The notes below the pieces were generated by a model. It saw only the letters and a list, made by a program, of their open reading frames with translations. It was not told where the DNA came from and searched no databases. A stretch of DNA of 45,449 nt from Cyanobacteriota bacterium (GTDB lineage: Bacteria > Cyanobacteriota > Cyanobacteriia > PCC-6307 > Cyanobiaceae), in NCBI GenBank assembly GCA_026389265.1, contig JAPLIE010000179.1:1-45449 (forward strand), written 5' to 3'. Positions 9,012 through 17,396 of the stretch are shown piece by piece. The stretch's first letter is position 1; each line of letters opens with the position of its first letter. The position numbers and the translations under genes were made by a program.

Positions 9012-9848
9012 ATGGCTTTCGCCGCCCCCGCCCGTGACCTAGTCCGTGCCGCCTCTGCCGGGGCCCTGGTCCGTGCCTTCGTCCGCAGGGGGCCCGTACC
9101 GCCGGCCCAGGGGCGCCCCGGGAGATGGACGTCCGCGCTGGCGGCGGCGGCCGTGCCCCTCAGCCTGCTCCTGCCGCTGGCGGCACCGGCCCGGGCGGCG
9201 GGCGGTGGCGTCACGATCACCAGCTACGGCCACAGCGCCCTGCTGATCAGCGGGGGCGGCGTCCGGGTGCTGCTCAATCCCTTCCAGGCGGTGGGATGTG
9301 CCGCCGGCCTGGCCGAGCCGCGGCTGAGCGCCGATGTGATCCTTGCCAGCAGCCAGCTCCGGGATGAGGGGGCAGCGGTGGCCTCGGGCCGGTTCCTGGT
9401 GAAGCCTGGCTCTTACCGGGTGGCGGGCCTGGCCATCGAGGGCATTGGTGCCCCCCACGACCGGGTGGGCGGCAAACGCTTCGGTCCCTCCACCCTGTGG
9501 CGCTGGCGCCAGGGGGGCCTGGAGTTCGCCCACCTAGGGGGCACCGCCGCCACGATTGCGCCGGACGACGCCGTGCTGCTGGGGCGCCCTGATGTGCTCA
9601 TCATCGGCATTGGCGGCGGCGCCAAGGTGTACGACGGCAAGGAGGCGGCGGCGGTGGTGCGCCAACTGCAGGCCCGCCGGGTGATACCGGTGCAGTACCG
9701 CGGCGGCGGGCCCACCCCCAGCTGCGATCTCAGCTCCGCCCAGCCGTTTCTGGAGGCGATGGCCGGCACCCCCGTGCGCCGCTCCGGCGGCAGCCTCACG
9801 GTGGTGCCACCGGTTAGCGATGGCACCGTGATCGAACTGCTGCGCTGA
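9012..9848 (+). CDS. Exported metallo-beta-lactamase-fold protein without metal ligands
   Basis: A 278-aa protein of the UlaG-like branch of the MBL fold. A long N-region leads to a signal peptide (ALAAAAVPLSLLLPLAAPARA, cleavage probably after residue 61). The mature part begins ITSYGHSALLISGGGVRVLLNPF, the usual entry strands of this fold. The expected metal motif HxHxDH is replaced by SSQLRDEG, the GD of the second site by HLGGTAATI, and the last His by Gln in VIPVQYRGG. On sequence it is therefore a pseudo-hydrolase, perhaps binding a ligand or structural in role. It stands alone and converges on the aminotransferase gene. The exact start within the long N-region is uncertain. Confidence 0.8.
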   Translation: MAFAAPARDLVRAASAGALVRAFVRRGPVPPAQGRPGRWTSALAAAAVPLSLLLPLAAPARAAGGGVTITSYGHSALLISGGGVRVLLNPFQAVGCAAGLAEPRLSADVILASSQLRDEGAAVASGRFLVKPGSYRVAGLAIEGIGAPHDRVGGKRFGPSTLWRWRQGGLEFAHLGGTAATIAPDDAVLLGRPDVLIIGIGGGAKVYDGKEAAAVVRQLQARRVIPVQYRGGGPTPSCDLSSAQPFLEAMAGTPVRRSGGSLTVVPPVSDGTVIELLR

Positions 9849-9914
9849 GGCCAGCGGACGGCACCGTGCTGGCGACGGCCCTGACCTGATCGATGGGCTG
9901 AAATCCTCTGGCGC

Positions 9915-11294
9915 TCAGGCGGGCCTGACGTCGCACAGTACGAAAGCCTCCCAAAAGCGCCCCATCTGCTCCAGGGTGCCCAGGCTCACCCGCAGGGAGC
10001 CATCGATCAGGGGCTTGCCGGCCATCAAGCGCACCAGGATCCCAGCCTCTCGCAGGGCCTGATCCACCTCGGCGGCGGGCCGCTGCGGCCAGATCAGCAG
10101 GTAGTTTCCACCGTCCACATGGTGGCGCACCCCCGCCGCCACCAGCCGCTCCACCAGCCACTGGCGGGCCGCCAGCACCTCGGCTACATAGGCATCCACA
10201 TAGGGCTGATCCGCCAGGGCAGCGAACGCCGCGGTCACCGCAAAGCTGTTGATGTCATAGGGACCGGTCACCCGGCTGACCCGATCCACCACGGCCGCCG
10301 CGCCGATCGCGAAGCCGATCCGCAGGCCGGCGATACCGGCGGTCTTGGAGAGGGAGCGCAGCACCAGCAGGTTGGGGTAGGCCGCGAAGGGGTCGGCGCC
10401 GGCAGCGGTTGGGAGGGCTGCGGTTTCGGGGACAGCAGCTGTGCCGGCGGCCCTTGACGCGGCATCGCCGGGTTTCTGCCCCTCGGGTTTCTGCCCCTCG
10501 GGGTCCAGAAGCAGGGGCAGCACGCTGTCCCCCGTGAAGGCCTCATAAAGCTCATCCACCACCACGAGGGTGTGGGGCGCCGCGGCGGCCAGGGCCAGCA
10601 CCGCCTCAGGCGCCAGGCGGGTACCAGTTGGGTTGTTGGGGTTGCAGAGCAGCAGCAGACGGGGCGGGAGCCAGCCCCCGTCCGCCCCGGCGGGCGGCGT
10701 GGTGAGGGCCGCGAGAATCTCCTCGAATGGGAAGGCGAAACCGGGCATGCGGTAGGGGATCGCCTCAATCGCCATGCCCTGCATGCGGGCGCAGGGGGTG
10801 TAGTAACCGAAGGTGGGACTGGTGGTGAGCAGGCGATCACCGGGCGCCCCGTAGGCCTGGAACAGCGCATGGATGGCCGCATCCACCCCGTTGAACAGGC
10901 CCACCTGCTCGATGCGGAGGGAAGGCTGCAGCGCTGGCGGCTGAGGCAGCGACACCGTTCCCGGCATGTCCGCCAGCGAGGCCAGCACGGCTTCCCGCAG
11001 GCCGTCGTATTCGGGATAGATGGCGTAATGGTCCGCCGGGATGGCGCGGATCGCTTCCACCACCTTTGGACTGGGGCCCACCGTGTTCTCGTTGAAGTCC
11101 AGCCGCAGCAGGCCCCGCCGACCCTCAAGGGGAGCGCTGTAGGCCTGAAGGCTCTCCACCTCGGGGCGGGCCTGGGGCGGAGCCGGCATAGGGGCAGGCC
11201 CCTCCGATGCCCCCCCCCGCGGGGCTGGGGCCGTTGTGGTTTCTAAAGCCCGTGGGGCCGGCGAGGCCGCCTGGGGTGCAGCGGATCGATCCAT
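9915..11294 (-). CDS. hisC: HisC-type class I/II aminotransferase
   Basis: PLP enzyme of 459 aa from the ATG at 11294, or 424 aa if it starts at Met36; probably histidinol-phosphate aminotransferase, which makes L-histidinol phosphate in histidine synthesis. Landmarks: LRLDFNENTVGPSPKVVEAI, NPNNPTGTRL, VVVDELYEAF and the PLP-lysine region LRSLSKTAGIAGLRIGFA (Lys317). Residues about 264-300 are a low-complexity insertion that starts with a perfectly repeated EGQKP and continues with Ala/Thr/Pro-rich sequence. It falls between the aspartate strand and the PLP lysine. The first 45 residues are Ala/Pro-rich and not conserved. HisC is the likeliest role; other aromatic or imidazole aminotransferases are possible. 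Confidence 0.85.
   Translation of the reverse strand: MDRSAAPQAASPAPRALETTTAPAPRGGASEGPAPMPAPPQARPEVESLQAYSAPLEGRRGLLRLDFNENTVGPSPKVVEAIRAIPADHYAIYPEYDGLREAVLASLADMPGTVSLPQPPALQPSLRIEQVGLFNGVDAAIHALFQAYGAPGDRLLTTSPTFGYYTPCARMQGMAIEAIPYRMPGFAFPFEEILAALTTPPAGADGGWLPPRLLLLCNPNNPTGTRLAPEAVLALAAAAPHTLVVVDELYEAFTGDSVLPLLLDPEGQKPEGQKPGDAASRAAGTAAVPETAALPTAAGADPFAAYPNLLVLRSLSKTAGIAGLRIGFAIGAAAVVDRVSRVTGPYDINSFAVTAAFAALADQPYVDAYVAEVLAARQWLVERLVAAGVRHHVDGGNYLLIWPQRPAAEVDQALREAGILVRLMAGKPLIDGSLRVSLGTLEQMGRFWEAFVLCDVRPA
10470..10499. repeat. 15-bp tandem duplication inside the hisC-like gene
   Basis: GGGTTTCTGCCCCTC occurs twice back to back (10470-10484 and 10485-10499), with a further partial GGGG after it. 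On the coding strand it encodes EGQKPEGQKP in the low-complexity insertion of the aminotransferase. Being a multiple of three, it keeps the frame. Confidence 0.9.
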
Positions 11295-11487
11295 CTCCCG
11301 ACGCTACGGTGCGGGGCTCAGGGGTGCCGCTGGGGTCCGGCCATCGGCCGAAGCGATCTGGCCCTGCTGCGCGATGCCCAAAAACGTCTCCGCCTAGCCG
11401 AGGCACCCGGGCGGTCAAACACCCAGAACGGCCCGGATTCACCACCCCAGGCTGGGATTCCTTGCCAAGCCGCACCCTGGGGCGGCC

Positions 11488-13428
11488 CTACATCCGCTCC
11501 AAGGTGGGAATCCCCAGCAGGCCGAGCCCCAGCTTCAAGGTGTCGGCCGTCAGGCGGCAGAGCGCCAGGCGGGAAGCCCGCGCCTGGGGCGGGGCCTTCA
11601 GCACCGGCACCTGGTCATAGAAGCGGTTGAACACCTGGCTGAGTTCAAAGAGGTAGGTACAGAGCCGGTTGGGCAGCAGCTCCTCCTCCACCTCGGCGAT
11701 CACCGCATCGAAGCCCAGCAGGTGGCGCACCAGGGCCCACTCCTGGGGTTCGCTGAACGCCAGGTCAGCATCACCGCCGTAGTCCCCAGGATCGGAGCCC
11801 ATGTCGGACGCCCCTGCTGCTTCCACCCCCTTGCGGGCAATGCCGGCGATGCGCACCACTGCATAGAGAAGGTAAGGGGCCGTATTGCCTTGCAGGGCCA
11901 GCATCCGGTCGAAGCTGAACTGGTAGTTGGTGGTGCGGTTCTGGCTGAGGTCGGCGTATTTCACCGCCGCCAGCCCCACGGTGGTGGCCACGTGGTGGAT
12001 GAAGGCTTCGTCTTCTTGGCGGTCCTCCTCCACCAGGCGGCGGCGCAGGTCGGCCTCGGAACGCTCCACCGCCTCATCGAGCAGATCCTTGAGGCGCACG
12101 GTGTCGCCGGAGCGGGTCTTGAGCTTCTTGCCGTCCTCCCCCTGCACCAGGCCGAAGGGCACGTGCTCCAGCCGGCGGTCCTCGGGAATCCAGCCGGCCC
12201 GGCGGGCCACCTGGAACACGCCGGCAAAGTGGCTGGCCTGGCCGGCGTCGGTCACATAGATCACCCGGCGGGCGCCATCGCCGGCGGGCGCCGCGGCGAA
12301 GCGGTAACGGATGGCGGCCAGGTCGGTGGTGGCGTAGTTGAAGCCGCCATCGCTCTTCTGCACGATCACCGGCAGGGGCTTACCCTCCTTACCGCTCACC
12401 CCCTCGAGGAAAACGCAGCGGGCGCCGTCGTCGATCACCAGTAGGCCAGCGGCCTCCAGGTCGGTCACCACGGCCGGCAGATAGGGGTTGTAGAAGGATT
12501 CACCGCGCTCCTGGAGCTCGATGCCCAGGCGGTCATAGATCAGCTGGAACTCCCGCCGCGACTGGTCGCAGAGCAGCTGCCAGGCCCGGCGGCTCACCGG
12601 ATCGCCCGCCTGCAGCTTCACCACCTCCTCGCGGGCGGTGGTCTGAAACGCCTCGTCCGCGTCGAAGCGCTGCTTGGCCTGGCGGTAGAAGGCCACCAGA
12701 TCGCCCAGGTCCACCGCATCGGCGGTGGTGAGGGCCTCGGGCGCCTCCCGCTTGAGATGGGTAATCAGCATGCCGAACTGGGTGCCCCAGTCGCCGACAT
12801 GATTGAGCCGCAGCACCGCATGGCCGCGGAAGGCCAGCACCCGTGCCAGGCAGTCGCCAATGATCGTGGAGCGCAGGTGCCCCACGTGCATCTCCTTGGC
12901 GATGTTGGGGCTGGAGAAATCCACGATCACCGGCTCCGCTGGCGGCGATGGCACCACGATGCCGGCCGCGGCCCCCGCAGCCGGAGCTGCACCGAAGCCG
13001 CTCACGGCCGCGGCCACCCCTGCCAGGGGCACCCCCAGCCGGGTATCCGCCAGCCGTGACGCCACCTCGGCCACCAGGGCCTCTGGCCGCAGGGTGAGGT
13101 TGATGAAGCCCGGTCCCGCGATCTGGGGGGGGAAACAGAGGGCCGTGAAGGCCGGATCGGCGGCCAGCTGCTCCACGATTGCCGCGGCCACGGCGCGCGG
13201 CGGCTGCTGCAGGGGCCGGGCTAGGGCCAGGGCCCCATTGGCCTGAAAGTCGCCGAATTCTGGCTTGCTGGCCGGGGCCAGCTGGGGATCCAGCAGCCAA
13301 TAGCGCGCCTGCTGCTCAGCACCCACCAGCTTCGTTGCCTCCAACTGCCGGGCCGCCGCCGCCTCCGGGAAGGCCTTCTCCAGGGCCACCCGCAGCCGTT
13401 CCGTGAGGGTGTTCAGAACCGACAGCAT
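11488..13428 (-). CDS. argS: Arginyl-tRNA synthetase
   Basis: Class I aminoacyl-tRNA synthetase of 646 aa that charges tRNA-Arg. The N-terminal tRNA-binding Add1 domain ([18 protein letters not shown]) is followed by [24 protein letters not shown], containing the HIGH-type motif HVGH. The KMSKS position is the degenerate [17 protein letters not shown], as usual in ArgRS. The C-terminal anticodon-binding domain ends [13 protein letters not shown]. The start [20 protein letters not shown] is chosen over an ATG 16 codons upstream. Residues about 137-162 are an Ala/Gly-rich stretch ([10 protein letters not shown]) inserted immediately before the catalytic domain, where most relatives run straight into VVVDFSSPN. 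Confidence 0.96.
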   Translation of the reverse strand: MLSVLNTLTERLRVALEKAFPEAAAARQLEATKLVGAEQQARYWLLDPQLAPASKPEFGDFQANGALALARPLQQPPRAVAAAIVEQLAADPAFTALCFPPQIAGPGFINLTLRPEALVAEVASRLADTRLGVPLAGVAAAVSGFGAAPAAGAAAGIVVPSPPAEPVIVDFSSPNIAKEMHVGHLRSTIIGDCLARVLAFRGHAVLRLNHVGDWGTQFGMLITHLKREAPEALTTADAVDLGDLVAFYRQAKQRFDADEAFQTTAREEVVKLQAGDPVSRRAWQLLCDQSRREFQLIYDRLGIELQERGESFYNPYLPAVVTDLEAAGLLVIDDGARCVFLEGVSGKEGKPLPVIVQKSDGGFNYATTDLAAIRYRFAAAPAGDGARRVIYVTDAGQASHFAGVFQVARRAGWIPEDRRLEHVPFGLVQGEDGKKLKTRSGDTVRLKDLLDEAVERSEADLRRRLVEEDRQEDEAFIHHVATTVGLAAVKYADLSQNRTTNYQFSFDRMLALQGNTAPYLLYAVVRIAGIARKGVEAAGASDMGSDPGDYGGDADLAFSEPQEWALVRHLLGFDAVIAEVEEELLPNRLCTYLFELSQVFNRFYDQVPVLKAPPQARASRLALCRLTADTLKLGLGLLGIPTLERM

Positions 13429-13531
13429 GGGCTCAGGGGGCCAGGGGGCGGCGCAGGTGACCACCCGATCATCCACCGGCAGCAGTGCGGGGCCTGGCTC
13501 AGGCTGCTACCTGGCCCAGGCCGCAGGCCGT

Positions 13532-14932
13532 TCAGGCCGCGGGCAAGCCGAGCATCGATTCCAGGCCAGCAAGCACCACCTCGCTGGTCAGCTTGATGCG
13601 GTAGCGGCAGGCCTTGGTTTCACTGCAGTCGAAGCTGCCGTGCTCCCAGTATTTGTTGCTGCCGGCCCCGCCGCCGCAGACGCCGAAATACTCGCATTCG
13701 GCTCGGCAGCGCTCGATACCGGAGCGCAGATCTGCCTGGATCCGCTGAAACTTCTCGGTGGCCACAATCGAGGCGAGGCTGTCATGCTGCACATGGCCGA
13801 GCACGAAGTCGCCGTATTCCTCCGTGTGCACCGAGAGCAGTTCGGGATCGAAGGTGGAGAAATTGCCGCGCGCATCCACATTCACGATTGCAAAGGGATT
13901 GTTCATATCGGTGCGCTCGATGCGGCTGTCACTGCCGGCCAGATAGCAGAGGCCCTCAAATTCCCGCACCCGCAGGTCCTCGGGCCGCTCCTGCCAGAGC
14001 TGCCAGAACCGCTCCAGGAACTGGGTGTACAGCGCTTCAGTGTTCGGACGGCTAAGGGTGGATTGCAGGTTCTCCCCCTCGGTTTCCTCCATGTTGAAGG
14101 CCACATCGCGGATGCCGTTGTCCACGAAGAAGTGGAACATCTCATCGGGATTGTGCAGCGCCTCCTCAGTGAGCACGCTGATCACCTGGAAATGGATGCC
14201 GTGGCGCTGCAGGGCGGCGATACCCCGCATCGTGGCCGCATGGCTGCCGAGACCCGTGCGGGTGCGGCGATGGCGATCGTGCAAGAAGGCCGGTCCATCG
14301 AGGCTCACACCCACATGGATGCGGTTGCGTGCGAAGCAGTCGCACCAGGCGTCGTTGATCACCATGGCGTTGGTCTGCACCGACTGGCGGATCTCCAGCG
14401 GCGGCCCCGCCCAGCGCTCCTGGACGCGGCGGATGTGTTCACCGGCCTCGTCGTAGAAGGCGATCGGCAGGGTGAGGGGTTCGCCCGCATGCCAGAGCAG
14501 GGTGAAGTCACCTCCCAGGTAGGGACTTTCCAGTACCCGCTCCAAGGCCGCATCAAGGATCTCCATCGAGAGGCGATGGCGGTCGTTGCGGCTGGGCAGG
14601 TAGCAGTAGTCGCAGTCGAGGTTGCAGTAGGGGGTGGGCTGGATCACCAGCAGTTCCAGGGGCCCGTAGCCCTCGGGATTGGCCGGCGCTGATCCCTCCG
14701 GCCAGGCCTCCCCCGCCGAGAAGCATCCGGGCACAGCCCCGCCGCCCTCTCCGCTACCAACATTTTCGCCGAAACCTTCACCCTCGCCGCAGCCGTCGCT
14801 GAGAACACCACGCTCGCCGCGAACGCTGCCGGCTGCCGGCTTCAAGGGTGTGTCATCCGAGGCAACGGCCACGCTGGAGACCGCTGGGCCGCTGGTTGAT
14901 GGAGGTTCGGGCGAGCGCTGGCGGTTGATCAC
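13532..14932 (-). CDS. grrM: GrrM/OscB-type radical SAM/SPASM cyclophane maturase
   Basis: Radical S-adenosylmethionine enzyme of 466 aa. It has the CxxxCxxC cluster motif CNLDCDYC (Cys103, Cys107, Cys110) after LELLVIQPTPY, the GEP motif (LLWHAGEPLTLP) and a C-terminal SPASM region rich in cysteines (CRAECEYFGVCGGGAGSNKYW..CSETKACRY) for auxiliary Fe-S clusters. Members of the GrrM/OscB family install three-residue cyclophanes by linking an aromatic ring to the beta-carbon of a nearby residue such as Asn in a Gly-rich precursor. The gene starts (GTG) 4 nt after the stop of the precursor gene, so the two are coupled. The first 90 residues are a Ser/Gly/Glu/Pro-rich extension outside the fold; no Met lies between it and the catalytic core. 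Confidence 0.93.
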   Translation of the reverse strand: MINRQRSPEPPSTSGPAVSSVAVASDDTPLKPAAGSVRGERGVLSDGCGEGEGFGENVGSGEGGGAVPGCFSAGEAWPEGSAPANPEGYGPLELLVIQPTPYCNLDCDYCYLPSRNDRHRLSMEILDAALERVLESPYLGGDFTLLWHAGEPLTLPIAFYDEAGEHIRRVQERWAGPPLEIRQSVQTNAMVINDAWCDCFARNRIHVGVSLDGPAFLHDRHRRTRTGLGSHAATMRGIAALQRHGIHFQVISVLTEEALHNPDEMFHFFVDNGIRDVAFNMEETEGENLQSTLSRPNTEALYTQFLERFWQLWQERPEDLRVREFEGLCYLAGSDSRIERTDMNNPFAIVNVDARGNFSTFDPELLSVHTEEYGDFVLGHVQHDSLASIVATEKFQRIQADLRSGIERCRAECEYFGVCGGGAGSNKYWEHGSFDCSETKACRYRIKLTSEVVLAGLESMLGLPAA

Positions 14933-14936
14933 CGGA

Positions 14937-15350
14937 TCACCAGCGATTCAGGAAGCCCCCATTGCGGAAGCCTCCGCCGTTGCCCCAGCCCCCATTGCGG
15001 AAGCCTCCGTTGCCCCAGCCGCCATTGCGGAAACCGCCGTTGCCCCAGCCGCCAGCGTTGCGAAAGCCCACTCTGGGGCCATTGGCAAACACCCAGGCAA
15101 GCTTGCCTTCGGTGGAATCGGCAGCCCGGGGAGCGGCTGGATCGATCGAATCGCGGGCGCGCAGAGCAGCGCTGATGCGACGCAGGCGGCCCTCGATGCT
15201 CTCGGCGGCGACCGGCTCAACCTGGCCGCTGCTGATGGCAGGCGAATCGAGGTGGGTCGGAGCACTGTTGGCCGCCATGCCCGCCGAAGGAGCGAGGGCA
15301 GCCAGCAGCAGCAGGTAACCGAACAGACCAGAGCGGGGGATGTAGGCCAT
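14937..15350 (-). CDS. grrA: GrrA Gly-rich RiPP precursor with alternating Trp-Gly-Asn and Phe-Arg-Asn motifs
   Basis: Precursor peptide of 137 aa. Residues 1-27 are a signal peptide (LFGYLLLLAALAPSAGMAA). Residues 28-92 form the leader, with a conserved-looking IEGRLRRISAALRAR and TEGKLAWVFANG. Residues 95-137 are the core, a Gly-rich repeat with eight aromatic-X-Asn motifs (four FRN, three WGN, one FLN) ending in RW. In the GrrM/OscB family each such motif is a substrate for a three-residue cyclophane. The signal peptide implies export to the periplasm after modification. Flanked by grrP upstream (55 bp) and grrM downstream (4 nt), all on the minus strand. The biological role of this family's product is, to my knowledge, not established. 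Confidence 0.92.
   Translation of the reverse strand: MAYIPRSGLFGYLLLLAALAPSAGMAANSAPTHLDSPAISSGQVEPVAAESIEGRLRRISAALRARDSIDPAAPRAADSTEGKLAWVFANGPRVGFRNAGGWGNGGFRNGGWGNGGFRNGGWGNGGGFRNGGFLNRW
14940..15068 (-). repeat. 30-bp coding repeats of the grrA core
   Basis: The core region is built from near-identical 30-bp units encoding GGWGNGGFRN. There are two exact 10-residue copies, a third with one extra Gly, a preceding partial unit (GFRNA) and a terminal GGFLNRW. Copies differ mainly at synonymous positions and single codons, so the array looks like recent slippage or unequal recombination. Confidence 0.9.
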
Positions 15351-15405
15351 CGGATGCAGGGGGGGGTGCCGAAGGTGGAGCGAGAGCAGTGGTGGGGGAC
15401 GCCGA

Positions 15406-16374
15406 TCAGGGCGCCGGCTTGGCCGCGGGGACAGGGATCAGAAGCAGGGCTTCGCGGCTCAGGAGACTGCTCTGGAAAAAGCCACGGATCCGCTCGACAG
15501 GGATGCCCAGCACCCCATTGGGGCCGACCCAGGGATCGATGCTCGCCACGGCATCGGGCTGTCCCTCGAGGTAAGCCGCCTGTTGCTTGGCGATGGCGAG
15601 ATTCACCACATTGATCAAGTCGGAGCTGTTCTGGGGCACGATGCAGCCCACGCCATAGGTGGCGAAAGGTTCATCGGGCACGAGGCGTGTGGTGCTGAGG
15701 TTGCGGACCTTGCGCAAGCCGGCCAGCACATTGGAATCGCCCAGCACTCCATCCACCTTGCCCTGCTTCAGGGCGGTGACGGCAGCATCCAGGGAGTCGA
15801 ACGACACCGGCTTGGCCGCGGGCTGCAAGGTGGCGATGGCGGTCGCCCCCATGGAGCCGCTCACCGTGGCCACCCGCCGACCCGCCAAGGAGGCGGGGCT
15901 GCCATCGATGGCGGCCGATCCCGCGAGCAGCCGCAGGCCGGAGAGGCCGATCGGCAGGGAGAAATCCACCACCATCTCCCGCTCCCAGCTGAAGGGAACA
16001 CCACAGGCCAGGGCAGCGCCGCCTGTGGCGACGGCTTGCACCATGGCGGCGGTGCTGGCAACCGGCACGAAGCGGATCCGCACCTTGCCGCCGAGCTGGG
16101 CGTTGAGCTCCTTATCGATGCGACGACCCACCTCGATGGCGTAGCCCACCGGTTCACCCTTGGCATCCAGGGTGAGCAGGGGGGGGGAATCGGTGGTGCC
16201 CACCATCACCAGCTCGCCGGTGCGCAGGGCCTTCTCCAGCACCGTCTCGGCCGAGGCGGCGAGGGGAGAGAGGGCCATGGCGAGGCCGGCGGCCATGGGG
16301 AGCCAGCGGAGGAGGCGCTGGAGAGGGCTGCGCTGGGCCCTGGGGCCGAACTTGATCACGGAGGGCACGGCCAC
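15406..16374 (-). CDS. grrP: GrrP-type orphan periplasmic solute-binding protein
   Basis: Protein of 322 aa of the family-3 extracellular solute-binding fold (amino-acid-binding type). A signal peptide spans residues about 20-42 (LPMAAGLAMALSPLAASA), followed by the usual entry TGELVMVGTTDSPPLL, VGYAIEVGRRIDKEL, and the second lobe GRRVATVSGSMGATAI..GKVDGVLGDSNVLAGL. No permease or ATPase gene is near. In grr clusters such an orphan binding protein (GrrP) accompanies the precursor and maturase, so it probably binds the mature peptide or a ligand related to it. The start is GTG; it is the first gene of the grr operon. Confidence 0.88.
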   Translation of the reverse strand: MAVPSVIKFGPRAQRSPLQRLLRWLPMAAGLAMALSPLAASAETVLEKALRTGELVMVGTTDSPPLLTLDAKGEPVGYAIEVGRRIDKELNAQLGGKVRIRFVPVASTAAMVQAVATGGAALACGVPFSWEREMVVDFSLPIGLSGLRLLAGSAAIDGSPASLAGRRVATVSGSMGATAIATLQPAAKPVSFDSLDAAVTALKQGKVDGVLGDSNVLAGLRKVRNLSTTRLVPDEPFATYGVGCIVPQNSSDLINVVNLAIAKQQAAYLEGQPDAVASIDPWVGPNGVLGIPVERIRGFFQSSLLSREALLLIPVPAAKPAP

Positions 16375-16400
16375 AGGCGGCTCGGATCACACCTCGACAA

Positions 16401-16427
16401 GTTATGGAGGATCCCACGGCTGGTCAA
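16401..16427 (-). promoter_or_regulatory. Possible promoter of the grr operon
   Basis: Reading the minus strand, TTGACC (complement of 16422-16427) lies 15 bp before CATAAC (16401-16406), which matches TATAAT at four of six positions; an alternative -10, TAACTT, has 17-bp spacing. The site is about 27-50 bp upstream of the grrP GTG and is the only clearly AT-containing stretch in the 146-bp gap to nadC. Weak, sequence-only evidence. Confidence 0.3.
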
Positions 16428-16520
16428 TGGAAAGTGAAGCTGTGTATGCCCTGCTTTCTTCCCCTCTTCTTGATCAAAGCCCTCGTCCTGATCGAGGCGG
16501 GGTGGCCCCGGCCAGCCTGA

Positions 16521-17396
16521 TCAGGCCAGCACCGGCTCGAAGCGCATGCTCAGATCCAGCCAGGCGGAGCGGGTGATCGGGGCGCTGGTGGAGATCAGGT
16601 CGATGCCAGTGGCTCCGTAGGCCCGCAGCTGCTCCGGCCGCACACCGGAGGCCTCCAGCACGAGTGATCCGGTTCCGCCGGCGACCATCCGCTCGGCCGC
16701 CATGGCCCGCAGCCGCGGCACCAGGGTCTCTAGCGCCTCCGGGCTGAACTCATCGAGCAGCACCGCATCGGCCCCGGCCCGCACCGCCGCTTTGGCCTCG
16801 GCTTCCGTCTCGGCCTCCACAATCACCCGGGCCGGCCAGGGGGCCGAGGCGCGCACCGCCGCGATCGCCGGGCCGATGCCACCGCTCCAGGCCAGGTGGT
16901 TCTCCTTGAGCATGGCGGCATCATCGAGCCCCAGCCGGTGATTCACGCCGCCACCGCAACGCACGGCGTATTTCTCCAGCAGGCGTAGGCCCGGGGTGGT
17001 CTTGCGGGTGTCCGCCAACCGCACGCCGGTGCCGGCCAGCTCCGCCACCAGCGCAGCGGTGGCGGTGGCGATCCCGGAGAGCCGCATCGCCAGGTTGAGG
17101 GCGGTGCGCTCCCCCGCCACCAGGGCGGCGGCCTGGCCCTCGAGGTGGAGCAGGCGCTGGCCGGCGCGCACCGGCTCCCCATCGGCCACCAACAGACGCA
17201 CCGCCACCGCCGGATCCAGCAGCCGGAACAGGGGCTCCACCAGCACGCCGCCGCAGAACACCCCATCGCCCTTGGCGAACCAGGACCCCCGGCCACGCCG
17301 GCCCGCCAGGGCGGGGGCGGTGAGATCACCGCGGCCCAGATCCTCCGCCAGCCAGTCCCGCAGCAGGGGCTCGATCAGGGCGGCGGGCAGGGTCAT
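16521..17396 (-). CDS. nadC: Nicotinate-nucleotide pyrophosphorylase (carboxylating)
   Basis: Quinolinate phosphoribosyltransferase of 291 aa in NAD synthesis: quinolinate plus PRPP gives nicotinate mononucleotide, CO2 and pyrophosphate. Diagnostic blocks: LAEDLGRGDLTAPAL, ERTALNLAMRLSGIATATA, LADTRKTTPGLRLLEKYAVRCGG (substrate-binding Arg/Lys), NHRLGLDDAAMLKENHL, and EASGVRPEQLRAYGATGIDLIS. The ATG at 17396 matches the family N-terminus (LIEPLLRDWLAEDLG); the open frame goes on 130 codons upstream without homology. The gene is followed on the same strand by the grr operon. Confidence 0.95.
   Translation of the reverse strand: MTLPAALIEPLLRDWLAEDLGRGDLTAPALAGRRGRGSWFAKGDGVFCGGVLVEPLFRLLDPAVAVRLLVADGEPVRAGQRLLHLEGQAAALVAGERTALNLAMRLSGIATATAALVAELAGTGVRLADTRKTTPGLRLLEKYAVRCGGGVNHRLGLDDAAMLKENHLAWSGGIGPAIAAVRASAPWPARVIVEAETEAEAKAAVRAGADAVLLDEFSPEALETLVPRLRAMAAERMVAGGTGSLVLEASGVRPEQLRAYGATGIDLISTSAPITRSAWLDLSMRFEPVLA

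Noticed and set aside
11295..11487. Possible short peptide with helix-like sequence near 11355-11405 on the plus strand
   Set aside because: No start codon with ribosome-binding site and no clean stop; too short to support.
10572..14692. Long plus-strand frames over hisC, argS and grrM
   Set aside because: Shadows of strongly supported minus-strand genes.
14941..15070. CRISPR-like appearance of the 30-bp repeats
   Set aside because: No spacers: units are contiguous, in frame and encode the Gly-rich core of GrrA.
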